Below, piece after piece: positions 1-7,093 of a stretch of 18,325 nucleotides of DNA. The notes under the pieces were generated by a model. That model had not been told where the DNA came from, did not search any database, and saw only the letters and a list, made by a program, of their open reading frames with translations. This stretch comes from CAVVAY01 sp963746465 (GTDB taxonomy: Bacteria > Actinomycetota > Actinomycetes > JACCUZ01). The stretch's first letter is position 1. Every line of letters begins with the position of its first letter. Location of the stretch: contig CAVVAY010000009.1 of NCBI GenBank assembly GCA_963746465.1, forward strand, positions 1 to 18,325, in the 5' to 3' direction. The position numbers and the translations under genes were made by a program.

Positions 1-545
1 ACCACCGCGGACGAGCCGGGTCCGACCGAGAGGCCGCCGGCGAGGTCGATGCGGAACTGGTCGGCGCGCAGGTTCAAACCCGCGCTGGCACCGATCTCGA
101 CCAGCCGCAGCGGCCGACGGTGATCGGCGACAAGGTGCAGCAGCCCGCCGATCAGGGCCGCGGACCTGCCCACCTCATTGGTCTGCGGCGCCTGGTGCAG
201 CGACCGGCGCAGCTCGTCGGGCTGGTCGGCGAACAGGTCGCGCAGTGCGGCCCAGGCCGCCTCGCGGTCTCCGGTCCCGCCCACCGACGGATAGGTCAGC
301 GCCAGAGCCGGTGCGCGCCGCTCCAGCACCAGCCGGTGCGCGCCACCCATCAGTCGCAGGGCGAGTGCGCTCGGACCGGGGTCCTCCTCATGGCCCCGGA
401 GCACGTCGTACGACGGTCCGCCGGCCTCGACGTCCTCGGCCACGCGCAGCAGCAGGAAGTCGTACAGCGGCGAGCCGAGTGCCGCGCAGCCCTCGGCCTG
501 CTCCCGGATCAGGGCGACCATCCGCCCCGTCCCGGGTTCAGCCAC
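1..545 (-). CDS. DUF2332 family protein (3' end outside window)
   Basis: Partial gene; its C-terminal part lies beyond base 1. About 181 residues are visible. I recognise the DUF2332 family from the segments LGSPLYDFLLLRVAEDV, LALRLMGGAHRLVLERRAP, LTYPSVGG, QTNEVGRSAAL and RLVEIGASAGLNLRADQFRI. The last resembles a methyltransferase-type glycine-rich motif, so a SAM-dependent activity is conceivable, but the family's function is not known to me. I chose the GTG at 545 because the reverse strand has GGAGGAG (556-562) ten bases before it, and the start then overlaps the stop of the upstream acyl-CoA dehydrogenase by 8 bases, suggesting translational coupling. An ATG at 521 is the alternative; it is preceded only by a weak purine stretch. 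Confidence 0.85.
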   Translation of the reverse strand, partial: MAEPGTGRMVALIREQAEGCAALGSPLYDFLLLRVAEDVEAGGPSYDVLRGHEEDPGPSALALRLMGGAHRLVLERRAPALALTYPSVGGTGDREAAWAALRDLFADQPDELRRSLHQAPQTNEVGRSAALIGGLLHLVADHRRPLRLVEIGASAGLNLRADQFRIDLAGGLSVGPGSSAV

Positions 546-1743
546 GGAGCCTGTACTCCTCCAGCAGCCGGCGACCGATGATCATCTTCTGGATGTCAGA
601 GGTGCCCTCTCCGATCAGCAGCATCGGTGCCTCGCGGTAGAGGCGCTCGATCTCGTACTCCTTGGAGTAGCCGTAGCCGCCGTGGATGCGGAACGAGTCC
701 TCGACGACCTCCTTGCAGTACTCGCTTGCGAGGTACTTGGCCATCCCGGCCTCGATGTCGTTGCGCTCGCCGGAGTCCTTCTTCCGGGCCGCCATCACCA
801 TCATCGCGTGCGCCGCCTCGACCTTGGTCGCCATCTCGGCCAGCCGGAACTGCACGGCCTGGTGCTGCGCGATCGGCTTGCCGAACGTCTCCCGCTGCTG
901 CGAGTAGCGGATGCCCAGCTCGAACGCGCGCTGGGCGACCCCGCAGCCGCGCGCCGCCACGTTGACGCGGCCCACCTCGACGCCGTCCATCATCTGGTAG
1001 AAGCCCTTGTTCGGCTCGCCGCCGAGGATCCGGTCGGCCGGCAGCCGGTACCCGTCGAAGACCGCCTCGGTGGAGTCGACGCCCTTGTAACCCATCTTCT
1101 CGATCTTCCCGGGGATCGTGAGCCCCGGTGCGACCTCGCCGAAGCCTGGTTCCTTCTCCACGAGAAAGGTCGTCATCCGCTGGTGCGGCTTCGCGTCCTG
1201 CGCTGCCTCGCCGTCGGTACGGACCAGCACTGCCAGCAGGTTCGACGTACCGCCGTTGGTGATCCACATCTTCTGGCCGGTGATGACGAACTCGTCGCCC
1301 TCGCGCACCGCCTTGGTGGAGATGGCACTGACGTCCGAACCCAGCGCCGGCTCGGACATCGAGAACGAGCCGCGGACCTCGCCGGTGGCCATCCGGGGCA
1401 GGAACGCCTTCTTCTGCTCGTCCGTGCCGTGCTGCTGCAGCAGGTAGGCGACGATGAAGTGTGTGTTGATGATGCCGCTGACGCTCATCCAGCCGCGGGC
1501 GATCTCCTCGACGACCAGCGCGTAGGTCAGCAGCGATTCCCCCAGCCCGCCGTGCTCCTCCGGGATCATCAGGCCGAACAGGCCCATCTCCTTCATGCCC
1601 TCGACGATGTCCGCCGGGTAGGTGTCGTCACGCTCGAGGGCCGCGACGTTCGGCAGGATCTCCTTGTCCACGAAGCCACGGACGGTCTTGACGATCTCCT
1701 GTTGGACGTCGGTCAGACCCTCGGTCTGGGCGAGACGACCCAT
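538..1743 (-). CDS. acyl-CoA dehydrogenase
   Basis: A 401-residue FAD-dependent acyl-CoA dehydrogenase, full length for the SCAD/MCAD-like family, catalysing alpha,beta-desaturation of an acyl-CoA in the cytoplasm and passing electrons to ETF. The N-terminal helical domain is followed by the flavin/substrate motifs FSMSEPALGSD (residues 127-137) and GQKMWITNGG (156-165), the arginine-rich RETFGKPIAQHQAVQFRLAEM segment, and a C-terminal RIHGGYGY...ERLYREAP block. The catalytic base is expected at Glu379 in IGEGTSDIQ, matching the YEGTSQIQ position of MCAD. The ATG at 1743 has GAGGAG (1751-1756) seven bases upstream. Chain length or branched specificity cannot be read from sequence. It overlaps the DUF2332 gene downstream, so the two are probably co-transcribed. 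Confidence 0.95.
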   Translation of the reverse strand: MGRLAQTEGLTDVQQEIVKTVRGFVDKEILPNVAALERDDTYPADIVEGMKEMGLFGLMIPEEHGGLGESLLTYALVVEEIARGWMSVSGIINTHFIVAYLLQQHGTDEQKKAFLPRMATGEVRGSFSMSEPALGSDVSAISTKAVREGDEFVITGQKMWITNGGTSNLLAVLVRTDGEAAQDAKPHQRMTTFLVEKEPGFGEVAPGLTIPGKIEKMGYKGVDSTEAVFDGYRLPADRILGGEPNKGFYQMMDGVEVGRVNVAARGCGVAQRAFELGIRYSQQRETFGKPIAQHQAVQFRLAEMATKVEAAHAMMVMAARKKDSGERNDIEAGMAKYLASEYCKEVVEDSFRIHGGYGYSKEYEIERLYREAPMLLIGEGTSDIQKMIIGRRLLEEYRLRG

Positions 1744-1797
1744 GGCGCGACTCCTCGGCTGGCGACGACGGCGGGCGCTTTGTTACCGGCGAGTATG

Positions 1798-1828
1798 CCC
1801 CGGTACGACGGACCGCCGGCCGCCGGGG
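1798..1828 (-). terminator. possible hairpin after the acetyltransferase gene
   Basis: CCCCGG at 1798-1803 pairs with CCGGGG at 1823-1828 around a 19-base, GC-rich loop that could fold further. It lies directly after the stop codon of the acetyltransferase (1829-1831). There is no U-tract, so a rho-independent terminator is only a possibility; the element also lies upstream of the acyl-CoA dehydrogenase start. Confidence 0.3.
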
Positions 1829-2809
1829 TCAGGCGCCCGTGGGCTGCCCGACCGGCCGCCCCACGGCGTAGTAGCCGGGCACGACGCTGAACCCGAGCCG
1901 GTCGTTGGCCGCGAGGATCGGCGCGTTCTGGTCCATGTTCTGGGTGTAGATGCGGTGGTGCCCGAGAGCCCGCATCGTCAGCGCGTGCTGGGCCTTCAGC
2001 GCCGTGGCCAGTCCCTCCCCCCGCGCGCCGTCGCGCACGCCGGTGAAAAAGGTGTTCAGTGCCTCGTCCTTGGCGCGGTCCATCACGGCGGTCATGCCGA
2101 CCGGTCGGCCGTCCCGGAAGGCCAGCAGCACGTACGACGGGTCGGGCAGGAAGCCGCGGAACACCGAGTAGGGCAGCACCTCGTCGCTGCCCTCGGCGTC
2201 CGGTGCGTCCCGCCAGGTCTCGACGGTGAGGTCGTAGACCTCGCGCCAGGCGGACTCGTCGGCGTCGTCGGGCAACGGGCGCAACGCGAACCCCGCCTGC
2301 TCGGCCTGCGCCACGCTGGACTGGGCAGCCGTCTCGTCGAGGGAGTCGAGGTCGAGCAGCGACTCACGGTGGTGCCCGACCACGTGGTACCCGAGCCGTG
2401 CGGACGCGGCGAGGCTGTCATCGTCCAGCGCATGAACGCTGTCGGCGAGACCGGGCAGGCCGTAGGCGGCCGTTGCGTCGGCGAGCACGTCGGCGACGAC
2501 CCGGCCGACTCCGCGGCGCCGGGCCCGCGGCAGGACGTAGACCCCGCCGGCGGCGTAGCCGTTCTGCGCGATGCCCTTGCCGATGAGGAAGGCATCGGCC
2601 ACCGGCTCGCCGTCTAGCTCGCCCACGAGCATCAGGTGCGGAGTGCCCGGCGGCATCGACCTGACCCGGTCGGCCACGAAGTCCTTGCCCCACCACAGAG
2701 GGTCGCCTTCGTGCAGCGCGTCCAGGTCCTCGTGCAGACCGCCCGGGCGGACGGTCACCGATCCCCGTTGGCGCGGCAGCACGATCGGAGGCGCTGTCGT
2801 CTCGGCCAT
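1829..2809 (-). CDS. tandem GNAT-family N-acetyltransferase
   Basis: A 326-residue protein with two GNAT folds in a row. The first copy (about residues 20-165) has GGVYVLPRARRRGVGRVVADVL (split here as GGVYVLPRAR and RRGVGRVVADVL), with the acetyl-CoA pyrophosphate loop RRRGVG near residue 100. The second copy (about 173-320) has TGVRDGARGEGLATALK near residue 257-272, followed by IYTQNMDQNAPILAANDRLGF, the usual C-terminal GNAT strand-helix. Tandem GNATs of this sort in actinobacteria acetylate small molecules (mycothiol synthase is one example), but the substrate here is unknown. The open frame runs much further upstream, antisense to the phosphoesterase; I place the start at the ATG at 2809 because the GNAT homology begins just after it and a -10-like CAGACT lies six bases upstream, suggesting a leaderless transcript. 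Confidence 0.88.
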   Translation of the reverse strand: MAETTAPPIVLPRQRGSVTVRPGGLHEDLDALHEGDPLWWGKDFVADRVRSMPPGTPHLMLVGELDGEPVADAFLIGKGIAQNGYAAGGVYVLPRARRRGVGRVVADVLADATAAYGLPGLADSVHALDDDSLAASARLGYHVVGHHRESLLDLDSLDETAAQSSVAQAEQAGFALRPLPDDADESAWREVYDLTVETWRDAPDAEGSDEVLPYSVFRGFLPDPSYVLLAFRDGRPVGMTAVMDRAKDEALNTFFTGVRDGARGEGLATALKAQHALTMRALGHHRIYTQNMDQNAPILAANDRLGFSVVPGYYAVGRPVGQPTGA

Positions 2810-2813
2810 GACG

Positions 2814-2828
2814 CGAGTCTGGGACTCG
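2814..2828. repeat. short palindrome in divergent promoter region
   Basis: CGAGTC (2814-2819) and GACTCG (2823-2828) form a perfect 6-bp inverted repeat around TGG. It overlaps the proposed -10 box of the acetyltransferase, the position expected for a repressor site, but a chance occurrence in GC-rich DNA is also possible. Confidence 0.35.
2816..2821 (-). promoter_or_regulatory. -10-like box, leaderless candidate (acetyltransferase)
   Basis: Reverse strand reads CAGACT, then six bases, then the ATG at 2809. The spacing would place transcription initiation at the start codon. Confidence 0.4.
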
Positions 2829-2880
2829 ACGGTCCAGCGCGTCAGCCGGATCAGCAGATCCGGACCGTTCGGCCACGGTG

Positions 2881-2886
2881 CAGACT
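2881..2886 (+). promoter_or_regulatory. -10-like box, leaderless candidate (phosphoesterase)
   Basis: CAGACT, then six bases, then the ATG at 2893. It is the same hexamer and spacing as for the divergent acetyltransferase, and favours ATG 2893 over the in-frame GTG at 2878. Confidence 0.4.
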
Positions 2887-2892
2887 GATCGG

Positions 2893-3861
2893 ATGCACCG
2901 ACGCGTCGCCCTGGTGGCTGGGGCACTCCTCGCCGTGGTCTGTGCGGTCGCCGGCTCGGCGTCCGGCCCGGCATCGGCCAAGCCGGGTCCCGAGCAGCCG
3001 CCGTGTGGCACGAGGAACGCGCCGCCGACGACGTACGACCACGTGGTCTGGGTGGTCCTGGAGAACCACTCTTTCGAGGACCTGCTCGGCACCGGACGGG
3101 CCCCCTACCTCGACAACCTGGCCGCTTCCTGCGGCGTGGCGACGAATGCCTGGGGGGTGACGCACCCCTCGCTGCCGAACTACCTCGCGATGGTGTCGGG
3201 CCGGACCGGGGGCATGACCCGGACGTGCACACCCGCGCAGTGCCCGCAGCGTCGGCGCACGCTGTTCGACCAGGTCCGGGCCCAGGGCGGCAGCTGGCGG
3301 GTGCTCGCCGAGTCGATGCCCTCGCGGTGCCGGCGGACCGATGCCGATCCCTACGTCGTGCGGCACAACCCGCCCACCTATTTCCCCGGGCTGGCGAGCA
3401 CGTGTCGGCAGTGGGACCTGCCGATGGGTACGCCGACCGGCGGCCGTCTGGTGACGATGGTCCGCGAGGGCCGGCTCCCGACGTTCCTGCTCGTCGTCCC
3501 GAACCAGTGCCACAACACCCACGACTGCGACATCCGGGCGGGCGACGACTGGCTCGCACGGATCGTGCCCCTGCTCACGAACGGCCCCGACTACCGCGAG
3601 GGGCGCACAGCGGTCTTCGTCACCTGGGACGAGGGTGCCGGTGGGCACGCCGGGCAGCACTGCCGCGCGAGCCGCGCCCGCTCCTGCCACATCGTCACGG
3701 CCGTCATTGCGCCGACCACCGTGCCAGGCACCAGATCGCCGACCTTCTTCGACCACTACTCGCTGCTCGAGACCACGGAGCGGCTGCTGGGCATAGCGCG
3801 GCGCCTCGGTCATGCGGCGGACGACCGGACGGCGAGCATGCGCGGCGCTTTCGGGCTCTGA
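2893..3861 (+). CDS. exported phosphoesterase (acid phosphatase / phospholipase C-like superfamily)
   Basis: A 322-residue secreted protein. The N-terminus MHRRVALVAGALLAVVCAVA with ASA-K around residue 29-30 is a signal peptide. The mature part shows phosphoesterase-family (PF04185-like) landmarks: VVWVVLENHSFEDLLG (residues 51-66, with the metal-site Glu-Asn), PYLDNLAASC, THPSLPNYLAMVSG (90-103), VPNQCHNTHDCD with a downstream GDDWL, and VFVTWDEG. The family hydrolyses phosphoester bonds outside the membrane, in phospholipids or organic phosphates; the exact substrate is not readable. Eight or more cysteines suggest disulfides. It is convergent with the histidine kinase, whose stop is only two bases away, so the 3' ends probably share or oppose terminators. 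A GTG at 2878 is an alternative start. Confidence 0.88.
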   Translation: MHRRVALVAGALLAVVCAVAGSASGPASAKPGPEQPPCGTRNAPPTTYDHVVWVVLENHSFEDLLGTGRAPYLDNLAASCGVATNAWGVTHPSLPNYLAMVSGRTGGMTRTCTPAQCPQRRRTLFDQVRAQGGSWRVLAESMPSRCRRTDADPYVVRHNPPTYFPGLASTCRQWDLPMGTPTGGRLVTMVREGRLPTFLLVVPNQCHNTHDCDIRAGDDWLARIVPLLTNGPDYREGRTAVFVTWDEGAGGHAGQHCRASRARSCHIVTAVIAPTTVPGTRSPTFFDHYSLLETTERLLGIARRLGHAADDRTASMRGAFGL

Positions 3862-3863
3862 CC

Positions 3864-5240
3864 TCAGCCTCGGCCGGGGGGCCAGGCAGCTGCAGCACGA
3901 ACGTCGCCCCGGTCGCGCTCTCCCGACCGGCAGGCTCCGCCGTGCCGTTGAGCAATCGTGGCCACGATCGACAGCCCCAGGCCGCTGCCGCCGTTGTCGT
4001 CACCGGCCCGGGCCTCGTCCAGCCGCACGAACCGTTCGAAGATGCGCTCCCGCTGGACCTCGGGGACGCCTGGCCCATCGTCGCTGACCGCCAGCTCCAC
4101 CCCGTCCTGATCAGCGCACACGCTGACCTCGACCCGGCTCCGCGCGTGGCGCTCGGCGTTCTCCAGCAGGTTCCGCACCAGCCGGACGAGCTGCTCGCGG
4201 CTGCCTCGGACCGGTGCCGCCGACACGTGTCCGGAATCGATCGGTACGCGACTGCCCACTCTGAGCCGCGCCACCTCCTCGAGCACCACGTCGTCGAGGT
4301 CGACCAGCTCGCCGGCCGCTGACGTCGGGGTCCGCTCGTCCTCCCGCGCCAGGAACAGCAGGTCGCGCACCAGCCGCTCCATCGCCGCGCTGTCCGTCAG
4401 CAGATCGTGGGCGAGCGAGTCCCAGTCGGTGGAGGCTGGATGCGCCACCGCGACCTCCAGCTGGGTCCGCAGTCGGGTGAGTGGGCTCTGCAGCTCGTGC
4501 GAGGCGTCGGAGGCGAACGTGCGCTGCCGCCGGCTGGCCGTCTCCAGCCGGTCCAGCATCGCGTTCATCGTCCGGGCCAGCTGGGCGATCTCGTCTCCAC
4601 CCGGCGGCTCAGGCACCCGCCGGGACAGCGCCGCGTCCGAGATGTCTGCGACCTCCGCACGGATCGACTCCACCGGTCGCAGCGCCCGGCCCACGACAGT
4701 CCAGGTCACCAGGGCAAGGAGCAGGGTCAGCACCGGCACGCCGACGACCAGGAGGCCGCTCAGGGTGGCCAAGGTGTCAGTGACGGACTCGAGACTGGTG
4801 GCGACGTAGACCGTCGATCTCGTGCCGGCGGACCCTGCACGCAGGGCCCACACGCGGTAGTTCTCCAGGTCCTGGTCGTCACGGACACCGGAGACGGTCC
4901 GCACCACCGGGTCTGCGCCGGAGGTCCGGAAGGAGAAAGCAGCGGGCCGGCCGCGGACGTTGGCCGTGGCGGACCTCACGTGACCGGCGTCGTCGACGAC
5001 CTGGATGAAGGAGTCGTCGTTGGTGGGGGTCAGGGAGGCCGGCAGGGTCCCGGCCGTCACCAGGGCGGCCACGTCGCGGGCCCGAGTCCGCGCGGAGTCG
5101 TCCTGGCCGCGGGACAGCGCCCCCTCCAGGGTCGCCAAGAGCAGCCAGGCCCCGAGGACGAGTGCCAGCGCCACAGCGGCGGTCGCAGCAAGTGTCGTCC
5201 GGAACCGCACCGAGCCCCAGCCGGGCAGCCGCAGCGCCAC
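3864..5240 (-). CDS. two-component sensor histidine kinase (C-terminus probably frameshifted)
   Basis: A 458-residue membrane histidine kinase. TM helices at about 15-38 and 162-183 flank a ~120-residue extracytoplasmic sensor; HAMP follows (about 183-236). The H-box is ASHELQSPLTRLR with phospho-acceptor His248, the N-box RNLLENAERHA with Asn361, then DDGPGVP, FERFVRLDEAR and the GGSGLGLSIV lid. The GTG at 5240 lies one base after the response regulator stop (TGA-C-GTG), so the pair is translationally coupled. Oddity: after residue 434 (RHGG) the annotated frame gives an atypical, cysteine- and arginine-containing tail, while the +1 frame at about 3937-3880 reads EPAGRESATGATFVLQLPG, a typical final kinase strand. 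The frame must return near the six-G run at 3876-3881 to reach the stop at 3864 as LPGPPGRG. See findings. Confidence 0.93.
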   Translation of the reverse strand: MALRLPGWGSVRFRTTLAATAAVALALVLGAWLLLATLEGALSRGQDDSARTRARDVAALVTAGTLPASLTPTNDDSFIQVVDDAGHVRSATANVRGRPAAFSFRTSGADPVVRTVSGVRDDQDLENYRVWALRAGSAGTRSTVYVATSLESVTDTLATLSGLLVVGVPVLTLLLALVTWTVVGRALRPVESIRAEVADISDAALSRRVPEPPGGDEIAQLARTMNAMLDRLETASRRQRTFASDASHELQSPLTRLRTQLEVAVAHPASTDWDSLAHDLLTDSAAMERLVRDLLFLAREDERTPTSAAGELVDLDDVVLEEVARLRVGSRVPIDSGHVSAAPVRGSREQLVRLVRNLLENAERHARSRVEVSVCADQDGVELAVSDDGPGVPEVQRERIFERFVRLDEARAGDDNGGSGLGLSIVATIAQRHGGACRSGERDRGDVRAAAAWPPGRG

Positions 5241-5241
5241 G

Positions 5242-5919
5242 TCAGCCGCCGTCGGGGTCGAGCCGGTAGCCGACCCGCCGGACGGTCTGCAGGCTCGCCC
5301 GGCCGAAGGGCTCGTCGATCCGACGACGGAGCTGGCCGACGTACACCTCGACGATGTTCGGGTCCCCCTCGTAGGCGAAGTCCCAGACGTGCTCGAGGAT
5401 GTCCCGCTTGGAGTGCACGTCGCCCGGGCGGCGCATGAAGAACTCCAGCAGCGAGAACTGCCGGGGGGTCAGCTCCACCTCCGTCGCCCCGCGGCGCACC
5501 TGATGACCGGCGGGGTCCAGCGACAGGTCGCCCACCAGCAGCGTGACGGGCCGCTCCGTCCGGCCGCGGCGCAGCAGAGCCCGTAACCGGGCGACCAGCA
5601 CCACGTAGGAGAACGGCTTGGCCAGGAAGTCGTCGGCGCCGGTGTCCAGCGCGCGCGCCTCGTCATGCTCGCCGCCGCGGGCCGTGAGCATGAGGATCGG
5701 CGCCCAGTCACCCGCGTCGCGCAGCCTCGCGCAGAGATCGAGCCCACTCATCCTCGGCAGCATCACGTCGAGGACCAGGACGTCGTAGCTGTGCTCCGAG
5801 GCGTGCCAGAGACCTTCGTCGCCGTCGTATGCCACGTCCACGGCGAAGCCCTCGCTCTCCAACCCCCTCTTGAGCGCACGGACGAGCCGCCTGTCGTCGT
5901 CCACGACCAGCACCCGCAC
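5242..5919 (-). CDS. OmpR/PhoB-family response regulator
   Basis: A 225-residue regulator of standard length. The receiver domain (about 1-115) has the acidic pocket DDD at 7-9, phospho-acceptor Asp51 in LVLDVMLP, Thr79 in LTARG and Lys101 in LAKPF. The C-terminal winged helix (about 125-222) shows the OmpR pattern ELTPRQFSLLEFFMRRPGDV, ILEHVWDF, NIVEVYVGQLRRRID and LQTVRRVGYRL. It should be phosphorylated by the kinase encoded immediately downstream. The start is the GTG at 5919; no strong ribosome binding site is visible, and a second GTG two codons later is possible. Eleven-base-spaced repeats begin 24 bases upstream, so autoregulation is likely. The divergent exported genes are the obvious candidate targets. 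Confidence 0.95.
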   Translation of the reverse strand: MRVLVVDDDRRLVRALKRGLESEGFAVDVAYDGDEGLWHASEHSYDVLVLDVMLPRMSGLDLCARLRDAGDWAPILMLTARGGEHDEARALDTGADDFLAKPFSYVVLVARLRALLRRGRTERPVTLLVGDLSLDPAGHQVRRGATEVELTPRQFSLLEFFMRRPGDVHSKRDILEHVWDFAYEGDPNIVEVYVGQLRRRIDEPFGRASLQTVRRVGYRLDPDGG

Positions 5920-5942
5920 GCCGTCACCGTGCCACAGGGATG

Positions 5943-5997
5943 CTGAGCGCGTCCTGAACGTGCGCTGAAGGTGACGGGACGTTCAGCACCGGTTCAG
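5943..5997. promoter_or_regulatory. 11-bp-spaced repeats, putative response-regulator binding sites
   Basis: Three direct copies, CTGAG at 5943, CTGAA at 5954 and CTGAA at 5965, are each 11 bases apart. Two inverted copies, TTCAG at 5982 and 5993, are also 11 bases apart. CTGAACGT (5954-5961) and ACGTTCAG (5979-5986) form a perfect 8-bp inverted repeat. OmpR-family dimers usually bind direct repeats with 11-bp periodicity. The array fills the gap between the response regulator and the divergent exported-protein gene. Confidence 0.65.
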
Positions 5998-6002
5998 GAG
6001 CC

Positions 6003-6013
6003 GGAGAGGAGGG
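6003..6013 (+). promoter_or_regulatory. ribosome binding site deciding the start at 6022
   Basis: The purine run GGAGAGGAGGG ends eight bases before the ATG at 6022. It favours that start over an in-frame GTG at 5971, which lies inside the repeat array. Confidence 0.7.
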
Positions 6014-6021
6014 TGGCTCCC

Positions 6022-6729
6022 ATGACCCCGCACCGTGCGCTGCCCACCGCCCTGCTCATCCTGGCCCTCGGTTCTGCGGCGGCGCCGAGCAGCGCGTCCA
6101 CGACGTCCGTGGCGCCCGACCCGGCGCGGTTCAGCACGACCATCGACAACCCGTTCCTGCCCTTCGTTCCCGGCACCGTGATGCGCTACCGCGAGACGGG
6201 CAGCGACGGACGCGGACGCGACGTCGTGCGGGTGACCCACCGCACGAAGCAGATCCAGGGCGTCAAGACGGTCGTCGTCCGGGACCGGGCTTTCCTGAGG
6301 GGCGAGCTCGTCGAGGACACCTTCGACTGGTACGCGCAGGACCGCCGCGGGAACGTCTGGTACTTCGGTGAGAACACCAAGGAGTACGAGAACGGCCAGG
6401 TCGTCAGCACGGAGGGCTCGTGGAAGGCTGGTCGCGACGGTGCCCGCGCCGGGATCGTGATGAAGGCGCACCCTCGGGTCGGCGTCACCTACCGCCAGGA
6501 GTTCTCTCCCGATGTGGCCGAGGACCAGGCCACCGTGCTGAGCAGGGACGCCGCGGTGACGGTCCCCTACGGATCGTTCCGGAACGTGCTGAGGACGAAG
6601 GACTTCACCGCCTTGGAGCCGTCGACGGTGGAGAACAAGTTCTACGCGCGCGGCATCGGGTCGGTCCTCGAGAAGCTGGTACGCGGGGGCCGTGAACGCG
6701 TCGTGCTGGTCTCGGTCAGCCGGCCGTGA
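6022..6729 (+). CDS. exported protein of unknown function
   Basis: A 235-residue protein. A signal peptide is visible (hydrophobic ALPTALLILALGSAAA, likely cleaved after SSAS near residue 26). The mature domain begins with FSTTIDNPFLPFVPGTVMRY and continues with DTFDWYAQDRRGNVWYFGEN, TKEYENGQVVSTEGSW, AHPRVGVTYRQEF, VPYGSFRNVLRTKDFTALEP and NKFYARGIGSVLE. I recognise this pattern as a widespread family of exported bacterial proteins, usually annotated hypothetical. The run of beta-strand-like segments and aromatic YWYF patches suggests a beta-rich extracytoplasmic domain. I assign no function. It is first in an apparent two-gene unit with the PepSY gene 35 bases downstream, divergent from the two-component genes and next to their repeat array, so it may be a target of that system. 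Confidence 0.82.
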   Translation: MTPHRALPTALLILALGSAAAPSSASTTSVAPDPARFSTTIDNPFLPFVPGTVMRYRETGSDGRGRDVVRVTHRTKQIQGVKTVVVRDRAFLRGELVEDTFDWYAQDRRGNVWYFGENTKEYENGQVVSTEGSWKAGRDGARAGIVMKAHPRVGVTYRQEFSPDVAEDQATVLSRDAAVTVPYGSFRNVLRTKDFTALEPSTVENKFYARGIGSVLEKLVRGGRERVVLVSVSRP

Positions 6730-6764
6730 GAACCTCAGCAGCGTCACAGGGAAGAGGTCAGGTC

Positions 6765-7088
6765 ATGAAGCGAAAGATGGTCATCGGCGCCGCAGCGCTG
6801 CTCGCGGCAGGAGCCGCCGGTACGACGGCGGCGGTCGCATCGGGTGACGACGGCGAGGGCACGGTCACCGGCCCGCAGGCCGAGCGGGCGACCGCGGCGG
6901 CCCTCGCCGAGACCGGCGGCGGCACGGCCAACGCGGTGGAGCGCGACAACGAGAACGGCGCCACCTGGGAGGTCGAGGTCACCACACCGGCGGGCAAGAC
7001 CGTCGACGTACGACTCGACGAGAACTTCCAGGTCGTAGTCGTCGAGGGCGACAGCGAGAGTTCCGACGGTTCCGGCGCTGACGGCTGA
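6765..7088 (+). CDS. exported PepSY-domain protein
   Basis: A 107-residue protein with a signal peptide (MKRKMVIGAAALLAAGAAGTT, cleavage likely near AVAS at about residue 25-29). One PepSY domain follows (about 35-95): QAERATAAALAETGGGTANAV, then GATWEVEVTTPAGKTVDVRLDENFQVVVVEG. An acidic, serine-rich tail closes it. PepSY domains are associated with protease inhibition and envelope sensing; small exported PepSY proteins frequently sit beside two-component systems in actinobacteria. The ATG at 6765 has AAGAGG seven bases upstream; the longer frame from 6726 begins at a GTG overlapping the previous stop and would spoil the signal peptide. It is probably co-transcribed with the upstream exported protein. 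It ends five bases from the convergent dehydrogenase stop. Confidence 0.85.
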   Translation: MKRKMVIGAAALLAAGAAGTTAAVASGDDGEGTVTGPQAERATAAALAETGGGTANAVERDNENGATWEVEVTTPAGKTVDVRLDENFQVVVVEGDSESSDGSGADG

Positions 7089-7093
7089 GCGGG

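Noticed and set aside
682..1890. 402-codon open frame on the plus strand
   Set aside because: Lies antisense to the acyl-CoA dehydrogenase; its product is low-complexity (Leu/Arg/Asp/His-rich) without any domain, typical of the mirror frame of a GC-rich gene.
3866..3890. GGCC-GGGG-GGCC hairpin near the kinase stop as a bidirectional terminator
   Set aside because: Arms are short, inside the kinase coding end, no T-tract, and the G-run is better explained as an indel-prone homopolymer.
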